From Tahibacter aquaticus (GTDB taxonomy: Bacteria > Pseudomonadota > Gammaproteobacteria > Xanthomonadales > Rhodanobacteraceae), in NCBI RefSeq assembly GCF_004363655.1, contig NZ_SNZH01000022.1, positions 1 to 64,000 on the forward strand: 64,000 nucleotides of DNA, written 5' to 3'. Shown piece by piece: positions 53,545-61,522 of the stretch (position 1 is the first letter of the stretch; each line of letters opens with the position of its first letter). The position numbers and the translations under genes are program-made. The notes beneath the pieces were generated by a model. That model did not search any database. It had not been told where the DNA came from and was given only the letters and a program-made list of their open reading frames with translations.

Positions 53545-56500
53545 TCAGGCCACCAGCTTGACCGCCACTGCCTTGGGATTGCGCCAGGTCGCCAGCAGGT
53601 CGTTCCACTGCGCCCTGGCCTTGGCTTCGTGCGCTTCCTTGACGTGGCCGTAGCCGCGGATCTGTTCCGGCACGCGGGCGATGTCGACGGCCAGCGCGCG
53701 GTTGTCGGCGTTGAGGGTGCGGACCAGTTCTTCCACCGCGGCGAAGTAGACGACGATCCACTGGCGTTCCATGCGCCGCTCGGCGGTCTTGCCGAAGATG
53801 TCCAGTGCGCCGCCGCGCAGGCCCTTGAACTTGGTCAGCAGCTTGAACGCGCTCAGCACCCAGGGGCCGAACTCGCGCTTGATCAGGTGGCCTTCGCTGT
53901 CGCGCCGCGACAGCAGCGGTGGGGCGAGGTGGAAGTGCAGTTTGTAGTCGCCGTCGAAGGTGGCTTCGATCTGCTCGCGGAACTGCGGCAAGGTGTAGAG
54001 GCGGGCGACTTCGTATTCGTCCTTGTAGGCCATCAGCTTGAACGCGTAGCGTGCCACGGCCTCGGTCAGTGCCAGCGTGCCCGGCAGGCGGGCGGCTTCG
54101 GCGCCGCGCACCTGGTCGACCAGGTTCTTATACTTTTGTGCGTATGCTGCATCCTGGTACTGGGTGAGGAAGGCGACGCGGCGCGCGACGACGGTTTCCA
54201 GGTCGGACGAGATCTTGCGGTCGTCGAGCAGGCTTTCGCCGCCCAGGGCCAGGGCATCGGGCAGCTCCGGCTGGCTGTTCTTGCCGGTGGCGGCGAGTAC
54301 CGCGGCGACGTCGTGAGCGGCCAGGCGGCCCCAGTTGAAGGCGGCACGGTTCTGTTCGATGGCCGCGCCATTGAGCTCGATCGCGCGGATCAGCGCGTCC
54401 AGGCTCAGCGGCACCCAGCCCTTCTGCCAGGCATAGCCGAGCATGAACAGGTTGCCCATGATGGAGTCGCCCAGCAGCGTGGTGGCCAGGCCGGTCGCAT
54501 CGACCAGCTCGGGCGCCTCGGCGCCCAGCGCCACTTTTACCGCATCGATGATCTGCGCCGAGGGGAACTGCATGTCGGGACGCGTGGTGAAGGTGCCCGG
54601 CATCGCCTCGTAGGTATTCAGCACCGCATGGGTGCGGCCGGCGCGGATCTTCGACAGCGCCCAGTAGTCGTTCACCACGACCATGTCGCAGCCCAGTACC
54701 AGGTCGGCCTCGCCTGCGGCGATGCGCACGGCGTGGATGTCGGCCGGCGTGCGCGCAATGCGCAGGTGGCAGGTGACCGCGCCGCCTTTCTGCGCCAGGC
54801 CGGTCTGGTCCAGCACCGTGGCGCCCTTGCCTTCCAGGTGCGCGGCCATGCCGACCAGCGCGCCGATGGTGACCACGCCCGTACCGCCGATGCCGGTGAC
54901 GAGGATGTTCCAGGGCTGGTCGAGATTGCTGGCGAAACTGGGCTGGGGCAGCGCGTCGAAATCGACCTTGCCCACGCCCTTGCGCTTCTTCAGGCCGCCG
55001 CCGTGCACGGTGACGAAGCTGGGGCAGAAGCCCTTGACGCAGGAATAGTCCTTGTTGCAGTTGGACTGGTCGATCTCGCGCTTGCGGCCGAACTCCGTTT
55101 CCTTGGGCAGCACCGACACGCAGAACGATTTCTTGCCGCAGTCGCCGCAGCCTTCGCAGACCTGGGTGTTGATGAAAACGCGCTTTTTCGGATCTTCCAT
55201 TTTGCCGCGTTTGCGGCGGCGGCGCTTTTCCGTGGCGCAGGTCTGGTCGTAGATGATGACCGTGGTGCCGGGTACTTCGCGCAGGCGCTTCTGCACCGCG
55301 TCGAGTTCGCCGCGGTCGAGGAATTCGACGCCGTCGGGGAACAGTTCCGGACGCGTCCATTTGCCGATGTCGTCGGACAGCAGCACGATGGTCTTGACGC
55401 CTTCGGAACGCACCTGGTGGGCGATGTCGGGCACGGTCAGGGTGCCGTCGACGGGCTGGCCGCCGGTCATCGCGACCGCGTCGTTGTAGAGAATCTTGTA
55501 AGTGATATTGACCTTGGCCGCGATCGCCTGGCGGATCGCCAGCGAACCCGAGTGGAAATAGGTGCCGTCGCCGAGGTTCTGGAATACGTGCTTGGTCTCG
55601 GTGAACGGCGCCTGGCCGCACCAGGTCGTGCCTTCGCCGCCCATCTGGGTGAAGGTTTCGGTGCGGCGGTCCATCCAGGTGACCATGTAGTGGCAGCCGA
55701 TGCCGCCCATGCCGCGGGAACCTTCCGGCACCACGGTAGAGGTGTTGTGCGGGCAGCCCGAGCAGTAGTGCGCGGCGCGCGGGAAGCTCGCGCGCGGCTG
55801 CGCCAGTTCCTTTTCCTTGGCGGCGAGGAAGGCGAGGCGGCTTTCGATCGTCTCGGAGGTGAAGAAGCGCGCCAGGCGTTTCGCGATCACGCGGGCGATG
55901 CGCGCCGGCGTCAGCTCGTTGGTCGAGGGCAGGATCCAGTTGTCTTCCTCGTCGTACTTGCCGACGATGCTCGGACGCGTGTGGTGATCCCAGTTGTACA
56001 TGTGTTCCTTCATCTGCGATTCGATGAAGGAACGCTTTTCCTCGACCACGATGATGTCTTCGAGGCCGCGGGCGAATTCGCGGATGCCGACGGGTTCCAG
56101 CGGCCAGGTCATGCCGACCTTGTAGACGCGCAGGCCGATGTCGGCCGCTTCGCGCTCGCCGATGCCGAGGTATTCCAGCGCCTGCAGTACGTCGAGGTAG
56201 CTCTTGCCGGTGGTGACGATGCCCAGGCGTGCCTTGGGCGAATCCATCACGGTGCGGTCGATGCGGTTGGCGCGGGCGAAGGCGACCGCGGCCTGCACGG
56301 CGTACTGGTGCAGGCGCATTTCCTGGTCCAGCGGCGGGTCGGGCCAGCGGATGCTCAGGCCGCCCGCGGGCAGGATGAAATCTTCCGGTACGACGATGTC
56401 GAGCTGGTGCGGATTGACGTTGACCGAGGCAGACGATTCCACTGTCTCGGCGATGGTCTTGAAGCCGACCCAGCGCCCGGTGAAGCGCGACATGGCCCAG

Positions 56501-57087
56501 CCGAGCAGGCCCATGTCGAGGATGTCCTGCACGCCGGCCGGGTTCAGTACCGGCATCATCGCGGAGACAAATTCCAGTTCGGAACCATGCGGCAATGTGG
56601 AGGAACGGCAGGCATGGTCGTCGGCGGCCAGCGCCAGCACGCCGCCGTGTTTCGAGGTGCCCGCGGCGTTGCCGTGCTTGAACACGTCGCCGCAGCGGTC
56701 CACGCCTGGGCCCTTGCCGTACCACATGGCGAACACGCCGTCGTATTTCGCACCGGGGAACAGGTTGGCCTGCTGCGAGCCCCATACCATGGTCGCGCCC
56801 AGGTCTTCGTTCAGGCCGGGCTGGAATTCGATATTCGACGACTTGAGGTGGTTGCGCGCTTTCCACAATTCCAGATCGAAACCGCCCAGCGGCGAGCCGC
56901 GATAGCCGGAGATGAAACCGGCCGTGTTCAGGCTGGCGGCGCGGTCGCGCATCTGCTGCATCAGCGGCAGGCGTACCAGCGCCTGTACGCCCGACAGATA
57001 GATGCGACCTTCGCTACGTGTGTACTTGTGTTCGAGACTGTAGTCGCGATCGATCGCTGCGGCTGGCTGTATGGCTGGCACGGACAT
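53545..57087 (-). CDS. Single-chain indolepyruvate ferredoxin oxidoreductase
   Basis: 1180 residues. Oxidatively decarboxylates aryl 2-oxoacids (from Trp, Phe, Tyr) to acyl-CoA with reduction of ferredoxin. The alpha part opens with GRIYLSGVQALVRLPLMQQM and contains CSGCPHNTS and GGIGCHYMVTWMDRRTE, with the thiamine diphosphate region around EGTTWCGQAPF and ILYNDAVAMTGGQPVDGTLT. Cysteine clusters (TQVCEGCGDCGKKSFCVS; CNKDYSCVKGFC) bind iron-sulfur centres. The gamma part follows: ILVTGIGGTGVVTIGALVGM. Alpha and gamma are fused in one chain, as in many aerobic proteobacteria. No ferredoxin gene is adjacent. Confidence 0.95.
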   Translation of the reverse strand: MSVPAIQPAAAIDRDYSLEHKYTRSEGRIYLSGVQALVRLPLMQQMRDRAASLNTAGFISGYRGSPLGGFDLELWKARNHLKSSNIEFQPGLNEDLGATMVWGSQQANLFPGAKYDGVFAMWYGKGPGVDRCGDVFKHGNAAGTSKHGGVLALAADDHACRSSTLPHGSELEFVSAMMPVLNPAGVQDILDMGLLGWAMSRFTGRWVGFKTIAETVESSASVNVNPHQLDIVVPEDFILPAGGLSIRWPDPPLDQEMRLHQYAVQAAVAFARANRIDRTVMDSPKARLGIVTTGKSYLDVLQALEYLGIGEREAADIGLRVYKVGMTWPLEPVGIREFARGLEDIIVVEEKRSFIESQMKEHMYNWDHHTRPSIVGKYDEEDNWILPSTNELTPARIARVIAKRLARFFTSETIESRLAFLAAKEKELAQPRASFPRAAHYCSGCPHNTSTVVPEGSRGMGGIGCHYMVTWMDRRTETFTQMGGEGTTWCGQAPFTETKHVFQNLGDGTYFHSGSLAIRQAIAAKVNITYKILYNDAVAMTGGQPVDGTLTVPDIAHQVRSEGVKTIVLLSDDIGKWTRPELFPDGVEFLDRGELDAVQKRLREVPGTTVIIYDQTCATEKRRRRKRGKMEDPKKRVFINTQVCEGCGDCGKKSFCVSVLPKETEFGRKREIDQSNCNKDYSCVKGFCPSFVTVHGGGLKKRKGVGKVDFDALPQPSFASNLDQPWNILVTGIGGTGVVTIGALVGMAAHLEGKGATVLDQTGLAQKGGAVTCHLRIARTPADIHAVRIAAGEADLVLGCDMVVVNDYWALSKIRAGRTHAVLNTYEAMPGTFTTRPDMQFPSAQIIDAVKVALGAEAPELVDATGLATTLLGDSIMGNLFMLGYAWQKGWVPLSLDALIRAIELNGAAIEQNRAAFNWGRLAAHDVAAVLAATGKNSQPELPDALALGGESLLDDRKISSDLETVVARRVAFLTQYQDAAYAQKYKNLVDQVRGAEAARLPGTLALTEAVARYAFKLMAYKDEYEVARLYTLPQFREQIEATFDGDYKLHFHLAPPLLSRRDSEGHLIKREFGPWVLSAFKLLTKFKGLRGGALDIFGKTAERRMERQWIVVYFAAVEELVRTLNADNRALAVDIARVPEQIRGYGHVKEAHEAKARAQWNDLLATWRNPKAVAVKLVA

Positions 57088-57191
57088 GGGTGAAACCCGC
57101 TGGCTCGCTGGGAAGCGCGGAGTTTAACCGTCCTGTCATGCGGCAACGACGGGGGCAGGTCCGGACAACTGGCAAATGCGCCGGCGCACGC

Positions 57192-58118
57192 TCAGCCGGC
57201 GGCCGTGTTTTCCGCCGCGCTGCCGGTGTTCGCCGCGTCTTCGATCCAGCGCGGCCATTCCGGCCAGAAGAACCAGGCCGACGGGGTCAGGCGAATCGCC
57301 CGATCGAGAATGTCGGCCAGGATCTGCAAGGTAGCTGGATCGGCCGGGTCCAGCGGCTGGCCTATGCAGAAGCGGCGCGTGCCGCGGGCCAGGTCGAATT
57401 CCATCCAGTACGGCACCACGGGTACACCGGCCGCCTTGGCCAGTTCCAGCGTGCCGTCGGGAAAACTGGCCTGCTGGTCGAGCAGGCGTACCGGCTTTTG
57501 GCCGCGCGGCGCCATGCGCGGCGGCATGTCCAGCACGCTGACCACGGCGGCGCCCTGTTCCAGCGCCTGCGCCAGCTGGGCCTTGGCGCCGGGACGGAAC
57601 ACCACCGGCCGGCCGCTCAGACGCTCGACGTCGCCGCCGCGCAGGCGGCCGTAGTAGTAGCGCAGGGGCAGGCCGGGATAGTCGGCCCGGTCCCAGCGCG
57701 CCGATACCAGGCTGGCGTCGAAGCCGGCCTGGGCCAGGGTCTTGAATACCCAGTGGCCGTGGCCGTGGTGAAAGCCGGCGGCGATGAAATGCGAATCGCG
57801 CGGCCAGTCGCCGATTTTCTGCACATGCCAGGGCAGCCGGCTGTGGCGCGGGCGCAGCAGCGACAGGTACAGGTCGGCTGTGTCCCACAGGCAGTTCAGG
57901 CGCACGTTGGCGGCGAACTCGGCCGTGTCGGCTATGGGCAGGTAGTTCGGCGCCTGCGTGGCGGCGGCCTGGGCCGGCTCGTCGAACGCGCTGCGCGAAT
58001 GGCGGCTGAGCCAGCGCAGCCAGCGATAGCCGAGTTTCCACGGGAGCAGCGCGGCCAGGGCCGGGGCGACGAAGAATTGCCAGGCATCGGGCAACTGGGA
58101 GCGAAGCTTGGCAATCAC
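57192..58118 (-). CDS. Divergent LpxL/HtrB-like lysophospholipid acyltransferase
   Basis: 308 residues from the GTG at 58116-58118 (no clear ribosome binding site). The order of blocks fits lipid A acyltransferases: N-terminal membrane-proximal helix (WQFFVAPALAALLPWKLGYR), LNCLWDTADLYLSLL, a His-rich GFHHGHGHWVFKTL where the catalytic HX4(D/E) motif (HFGNWE in E. coli) would lie, then VSARWDRADYPGLPLRYYYG, VVSVLDMPP, and a C-terminal part ending PSAWFFWPEWPRW, typical of the family. The acidic residue of HX4(D/E) is not found, so activity or acyl donor may differ. Divergent from the gene at 58203. Confidence 0.75.
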   Translation of the reverse strand: MIAKLRSQLPDAWQFFVAPALAALLPWKLGYRWLRWLSRHSRSAFDEPAQAAATQAPNYLPIADTAEFAANVRLNCLWDTADLYLSLLRPRHSRLPWHVQKIGDWPRDSHFIAAGFHHGHGHWVFKTLAQAGFDASLVSARWDRADYPGLPLRYYYGRLRGGDVERLSGRPVVFRPGAKAQLAQALEQGAAVVSVLDMPPRMAPRGQKPVRLLDQQASFPDGTLELAKAAGVPVVPYWMEFDLARGTRRFCIGQPLDPADPATLQILADILDRAIRLTPSAWFFWPEWPRWIEDAANTGSAAENTAAG

Positions 58119-58150
58119 GGGCGCGCAACAGGAGGGCGGAGGCCGAATGC

Positions 58151-58156
58151 TACACT
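58151..58156 (+). promoter_or_regulatory. Probable -10 box (TACACT) for the gene at 58203
   Basis: AATGCTACACTCGCC surrounds the hexamer, 46 bases ahead of the ATG, in the 84-base divergent gap. Confidence 0.4.
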
Positions 58157-58202
58157 CGCCGGCCCCGCGCGCACCTGCCTGCGCCCTGTATTGCCGACTT
58201 CC

Positions 58203-59372
58203 ATGTCCGAAACCTTGCACAGTCCTGGCGTCCTGGCGCTGGAACTTTCCGCCGGCAGCTCGCCGAATTCCCTCACCCTCAGCCGCGACCAGGCCGACGA
58301 ACTGGCCCGGCATATCGCCGACGATCTGGCCCGCCTGCTGCCGGCGACGCTGAATCGCGCCGGCGCGGTTCAGGCCGATCTGCTGGTGCTGGGCGCGTTC
58401 TACGATCATGTGCAATTGCTGCGGCCCGGCTGGCCGCTATGGGCACAGCTGGCGGAATTGGTTCACCACGGCCAGGTGCTGCGCGATGCCGGCGAGCGGC
58501 GCATCGTCGCCTTCGGCAGTTTCGACGGCGCCATGCCCAGCGCCGCGCTGCAGCCCGAGTCCGGACAGGCGCCCGGCGCGATGCTGCTGCTGCCGTGGAT
58601 GTTCAGTGCTGACGAAGCACTCGCCAGTGCGCTGGGTGCCCGCATGGAAAACGTGTTCATGGCCAGCGGCGAGGCGGGTTCGCATACCGCCGATTTCCTC
58701 ATGCGCACGCTCGGCGTGCAGCTGGAACACGCTCGCTACCTGACCCGCCACGACCTGTGTGCGCTGACCTGCGCACAGATGGAGCATGCGGGTTTTTCTG
58801 CCTTGTGGCAGATGCTGGAATTTGGATTGTTGTACCCGCAGCGCGACGGCGAGGCGGAAACCTCGCGCGGGCGCAAGCTGTACTTCCGCGCCGGACGGGT
58901 GCATTGCGCATTGCCGCTGTATGCGGACTGGCTGGCCGAGCAGGGCCAGGATGCCGATGCGGCCGAGCGCGCTACCGGCTATGCGGGCTGGCTGTTCGAG
59001 CTGCGCCAGTACACAGCCCTGCTGCGTGCCCACGGGCTGAGCGTGATTTTCGACGGCAACGACGGCGACGATGCGCTGCTGCTGCAGCACTTGGCCGACA
59101 GCGATGCGGCGCTGCCGCCGCCCCAGCTGTATGCGCACGAGGCACGTGGCCTGGGCATCGTCGCGATCAGCGTGGCGCAGGCACGGCAGCAGGGCGAGCC
59201 GCGCCTGCTGGCTCATGCCTGGCCGCTGGACAAGGCTGCGCTGGAGAGCGGCGTCAGCCTGCTGGTGCAGCGCTACGGTGCGGTCGCGGCACTGAACCGG
59301 CTGGGCCGCATCGGCCTGGATGCAACGGCCGAGGCGCTGGCCGTGCCGGGTTCGGCGCATAGCGTGCATTGA
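58203..59372 (+). CDS. Cytoplasmic protein of unknown function
   Basis: 389 residues, MSETLHSPGVLALELSAGSS onward. No signal peptide or membrane segment. Features: an early helix QADELARHIADDLARLLPAT, MLLLPWMFSADEALASALGA, a Cys-containing middle (HDLCALTCAQMEHAGFSALW), and LGIVAISVAQARQQGEPRLL near the end. I could not place it in a family. The start is the ATG at 58203; the frame runs open much further upstream but through the acyltransferase gene. Its terminator is at 59419-59444. Confidence 0.75.
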   Translation: MSETLHSPGVLALELSAGSSPNSLTLSRDQADELARHIADDLARLLPATLNRAGAVQADLLVLGAFYDHVQLLRPGWPLWAQLAELVHHGQVLRDAGERRIVAFGSFDGAMPSAALQPESGQAPGAMLLLPWMFSADEALASALGARMENVFMASGEAGSHTADFLMRTLGVQLEHARYLTRHDLCALTCAQMEHAGFSALWQMLEFGLLYPQRDGEAETSRGRKLYFRAGRVHCALPLYADWLAEQGQDADAAERATGYAGWLFELRQYTALLRAHGLSVIFDGNDGDDALLLQHLADSDAALPPPQLYAHEARGLGIVAISVAQARQQGEPRLLAHAWPLDKAALESGVSLLVQRYGAVAALNRLGRIGLDATAEALAVPGSAHSVH

Positions 59373-59418
59373 TACGGACTGGCGCGATCCGCGCTGTAAT
59401 CCAATTCGGTAAAACGAC

Positions 59419-59444
59419 AAAAGGCGCGGAAATCCGCGCCTTTT
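59419..59444 (+). terminator. Intrinsic terminator between convergent genes, probably bidirectional
   Basis: 12-bp inverted repeat (59419-59430 with 59433-59444) starting in AAAA and ending in TTTT. It lies 47 bases after the plus-strand gene stop and about 190 bases beyond the minus-strand beta-helix gene, so it may serve both. Confidence 0.85.
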
Positions 59445-59636
59445 GCGTCTCGATCAGATCGGCGCTTCCCTGCACCGCAGCGCGCCGTGCGCATCCCGCA
59501 CGCCGGGCTGGTCCTGCTCTGCATCCCTGCGGCACTTCCGTGTGCCGTATCGTCCGTGGGCGATGCTTTATATCAGCCGAAGTTTACTTTTTTACTGCAG
59601 CTGGCCGGGTGCAGGCACCAGTCGCATCAGGCTTGC

Positions 59637-61397
59637 TCAGCGGGTCAGGCCAGTCGTCCAGTTGCGGGTCCAGTCGTCGCTGGCATCGCGGAAGGCGCCG
59701 ATATAGCCGACCGGGGTGAACCACACGTTGTTGCTGGACAGGCCACTGTCGAGCAGCGGCGAGCCGGCCTTGGGCAGGAAGCCCTGCAGCAGCGGGTCGC
59801 CGACCTTGTTGCCGGCCTGGGCGTTGTAGAACGCTTCGGCAGTCCACGGTGCATCGGCGGCCTGGGCGAAGTTCAGCGCGTCGCAGGCGAGCAGGTTGTG
59901 ATCCATGCTCAGCGTGCCGGTCAGCGCAGCCGGCGTGCCGGCGGCGGTGAAGGTCGGACCGTTGGTGATGAAGGTGCAGCCCTTCTTGAAGCCGGCGAAC
60001 AGCGAGTTCTTGATGCGGCCGCCGGTGCCTTCCTTGAAGTAAACGCCGTAGCCGCCCTGGCCGTTGCCGAGCATGGTCAGGTTGGACACGTTCGGCGTGG
60101 CGCGCGGCAGTGCGTCCTGGTTGGCGTTCTGGTTCGAGGCTTCGATGCCGTTGTCTTCGCCCAGGCCGGTGCCGTGCTGCAGCAGCACGTACTGGATATT
60201 GCCGGTATAGCCTTCGTCCCAGTCCAGGCCGTCGTCGCCGGCTTCGGTGATCACGGCATGCTTGACGTTGACGTTGCCGCCGAAGAATTCGATGCCGTCA
60301 TCCTTGCCGCGATAGGCCTGGATGTGGTCGACCACGGTGCCGTCGCCAACCGACTGGAAAGTGAAAGAGTTCACTTCGCGGCCGGTCTGGAAAATGTAGC
60401 CGGCATAGCGCGACTGCACGTACTGGATCACGCCCGAGCTTTCCCGCGGCTTGTCGCCGCCGTAGCGCAGGGTGGGATCGAATTCGCTGCGGCAATCGAA
60501 CGGCGCGGCCACACACTTGTTGTTCGGTGCATTGCCCGATACCACGACGCCACCCCAGTCGCCCGCCTTGGGCGCGCCGCCGGCAACGCCGTCGGCCGGG
60601 CTGGTGAAGATGATCGGCGCATACGGCGTACCGGCGGCAATGATCTGCGAACCCGGCTCGACGTACAGGTAGTCGGCAGCCTGGCCGGAACCGGTGATCA
60701 GCGTGCCCGGCTCGATGGTCAGCTTGACCTTGTTGCTGTTGTCCGCGCCAACCTTGACCAGGCCTTTGAGCACCCAGGTGGTCTCGTTGGTCAGTGTCAT
60801 GTTGCTGGCGATGGTGCCGGTGATCTGGCAGGTGCGGTCGGCGACCAGGGTGGTGCCGGTCGGGCAGGCGCTGAATTTGCGCTTCTGCACGCACTTGTCG
60901 TTGACTGCGTTGACGCCGAGCGAGCCGACGTAGTCGGCGCTGGAAATCAGGGTCTGGGTCGAGGTCGGCAGGCCGGTGGCGGCGTCCGGCTTGACCGTGA
61001 TCTTGAGTTCGCCGCAGCTGAGCAGTTCCACGTCCAGCTTGCCGTTGACCACCGGCGTCACCGCGTTCGGCCAGGTGTCGCCGAAACGGCCGCCGGTCGG
61101 CATGGCCATCGGCACGTCGGTTTTCTTGAATTCGAATTCTTTGACTTCGAAGTTGCTGGTGATCCAGGCCTGCTTGCCGGTTTCGTCGTAGGCAGCGCCG
61201 TAGAGATAAAGAATGCCGCTGCCATCGGCGCGCGGGATGTAATCGACCACCCAGCCGCGGCCGCCATGGGTCGCGTCGGAGTACAGCGCGTCGGTCGCTT
61301 CGGAGAAGCGCACGGCGGCGTGGGAAACCGGAGCCGCGAACACCGCGGCGGCAAGAGCGCCCGCAAGCGCGCTCAGCTTCAGGATAGTGAATCGCAT
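59637..61397 (-). CDS. Secreted beta-helix protein paired with a TonB-dependent receptor
   Basis: 586 residues. MRFTILKLSALAGALAAAVF with signal cleavage near SHA-A. A first domain of about 170 residues is followed by a right-handed beta-helix-like region with repeated Asn/Gly-rich turns: LTIEPGTLITGSGQ, PIIFTSPADGV, GDWGGVVVSGNAPNN, YAGYIFQTGREVNSFTFQSV, DHIQAYRGKDDGIEFFGGNV, DDGLDWDEGYTGNIQYVLLQ and RIKNSLFAGFKKG. Several Cys could form disulfides. Similar large secreted proteins occur beside TonB-dependent receptors and may be surface-associated binding proteins; ligand unknown. It lies 125 bases after the receptor stop on the same strand. The ATG at 61395-61397 begins the signal peptide. 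Confidence 0.8.
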   Translation of the reverse strand: MRFTILKLSALAGALAAAVFAAPVSHAAVRFSEATDALYSDATHGGRGWVVDYIPRADGSGILYLYGAAYDETGKQAWITSNFEVKEFEFKKTDVPMAMPTGGRFGDTWPNAVTPVVNGKLDVELLSCGELKITVKPDAATGLPTSTQTLISSADYVGSLGVNAVNDKCVQKRKFSACPTGTTLVADRTCQITGTIASNMTLTNETTWVLKGLVKVGADNSNKVKLTIEPGTLITGSGQAADYLYVEPGSQIIAAGTPYAPIIFTSPADGVAGGAPKAGDWGGVVVSGNAPNNKCVAAPFDCRSEFDPTLRYGGDKPRESSGVIQYVQSRYAGYIFQTGREVNSFTFQSVGDGTVVDHIQAYRGKDDGIEFFGGNVNVKHAVITEAGDDGLDWDEGYTGNIQYVLLQHGTGLGEDNGIEASNQNANQDALPRATPNVSNLTMLGNGQGGYGVYFKEGTGGRIKNSLFAGFKKGCTFITNGPTFTAAGTPAALTGTLSMDHNLLACDALNFAQAADAPWTAEAFYNAQAGNKVGDPLLQGFLPKAGSPLLDSGLSSNNVWFTPVGYIGAFRDASDDWTRNWTTGLTR

Positions 61398-61522
61398 CGT
61401 TTCAACCCTCTGTATGCACGGAACGGAACGCCATGCGGCGTGGTAGCCCGGTAACGTTAGCGGTCGCCGATGACGGTCTGGATGCGCCGTCATGACGCTT
61501 TTGGGACACCCCGGTGACTGGC

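Noticed and set aside
53521-57093. Open frame of 1190 codons opposite the indolepyruvate oxidoreductase
   Set aside because: No recognisable motif; the minus-strand protein has every expected family signature.
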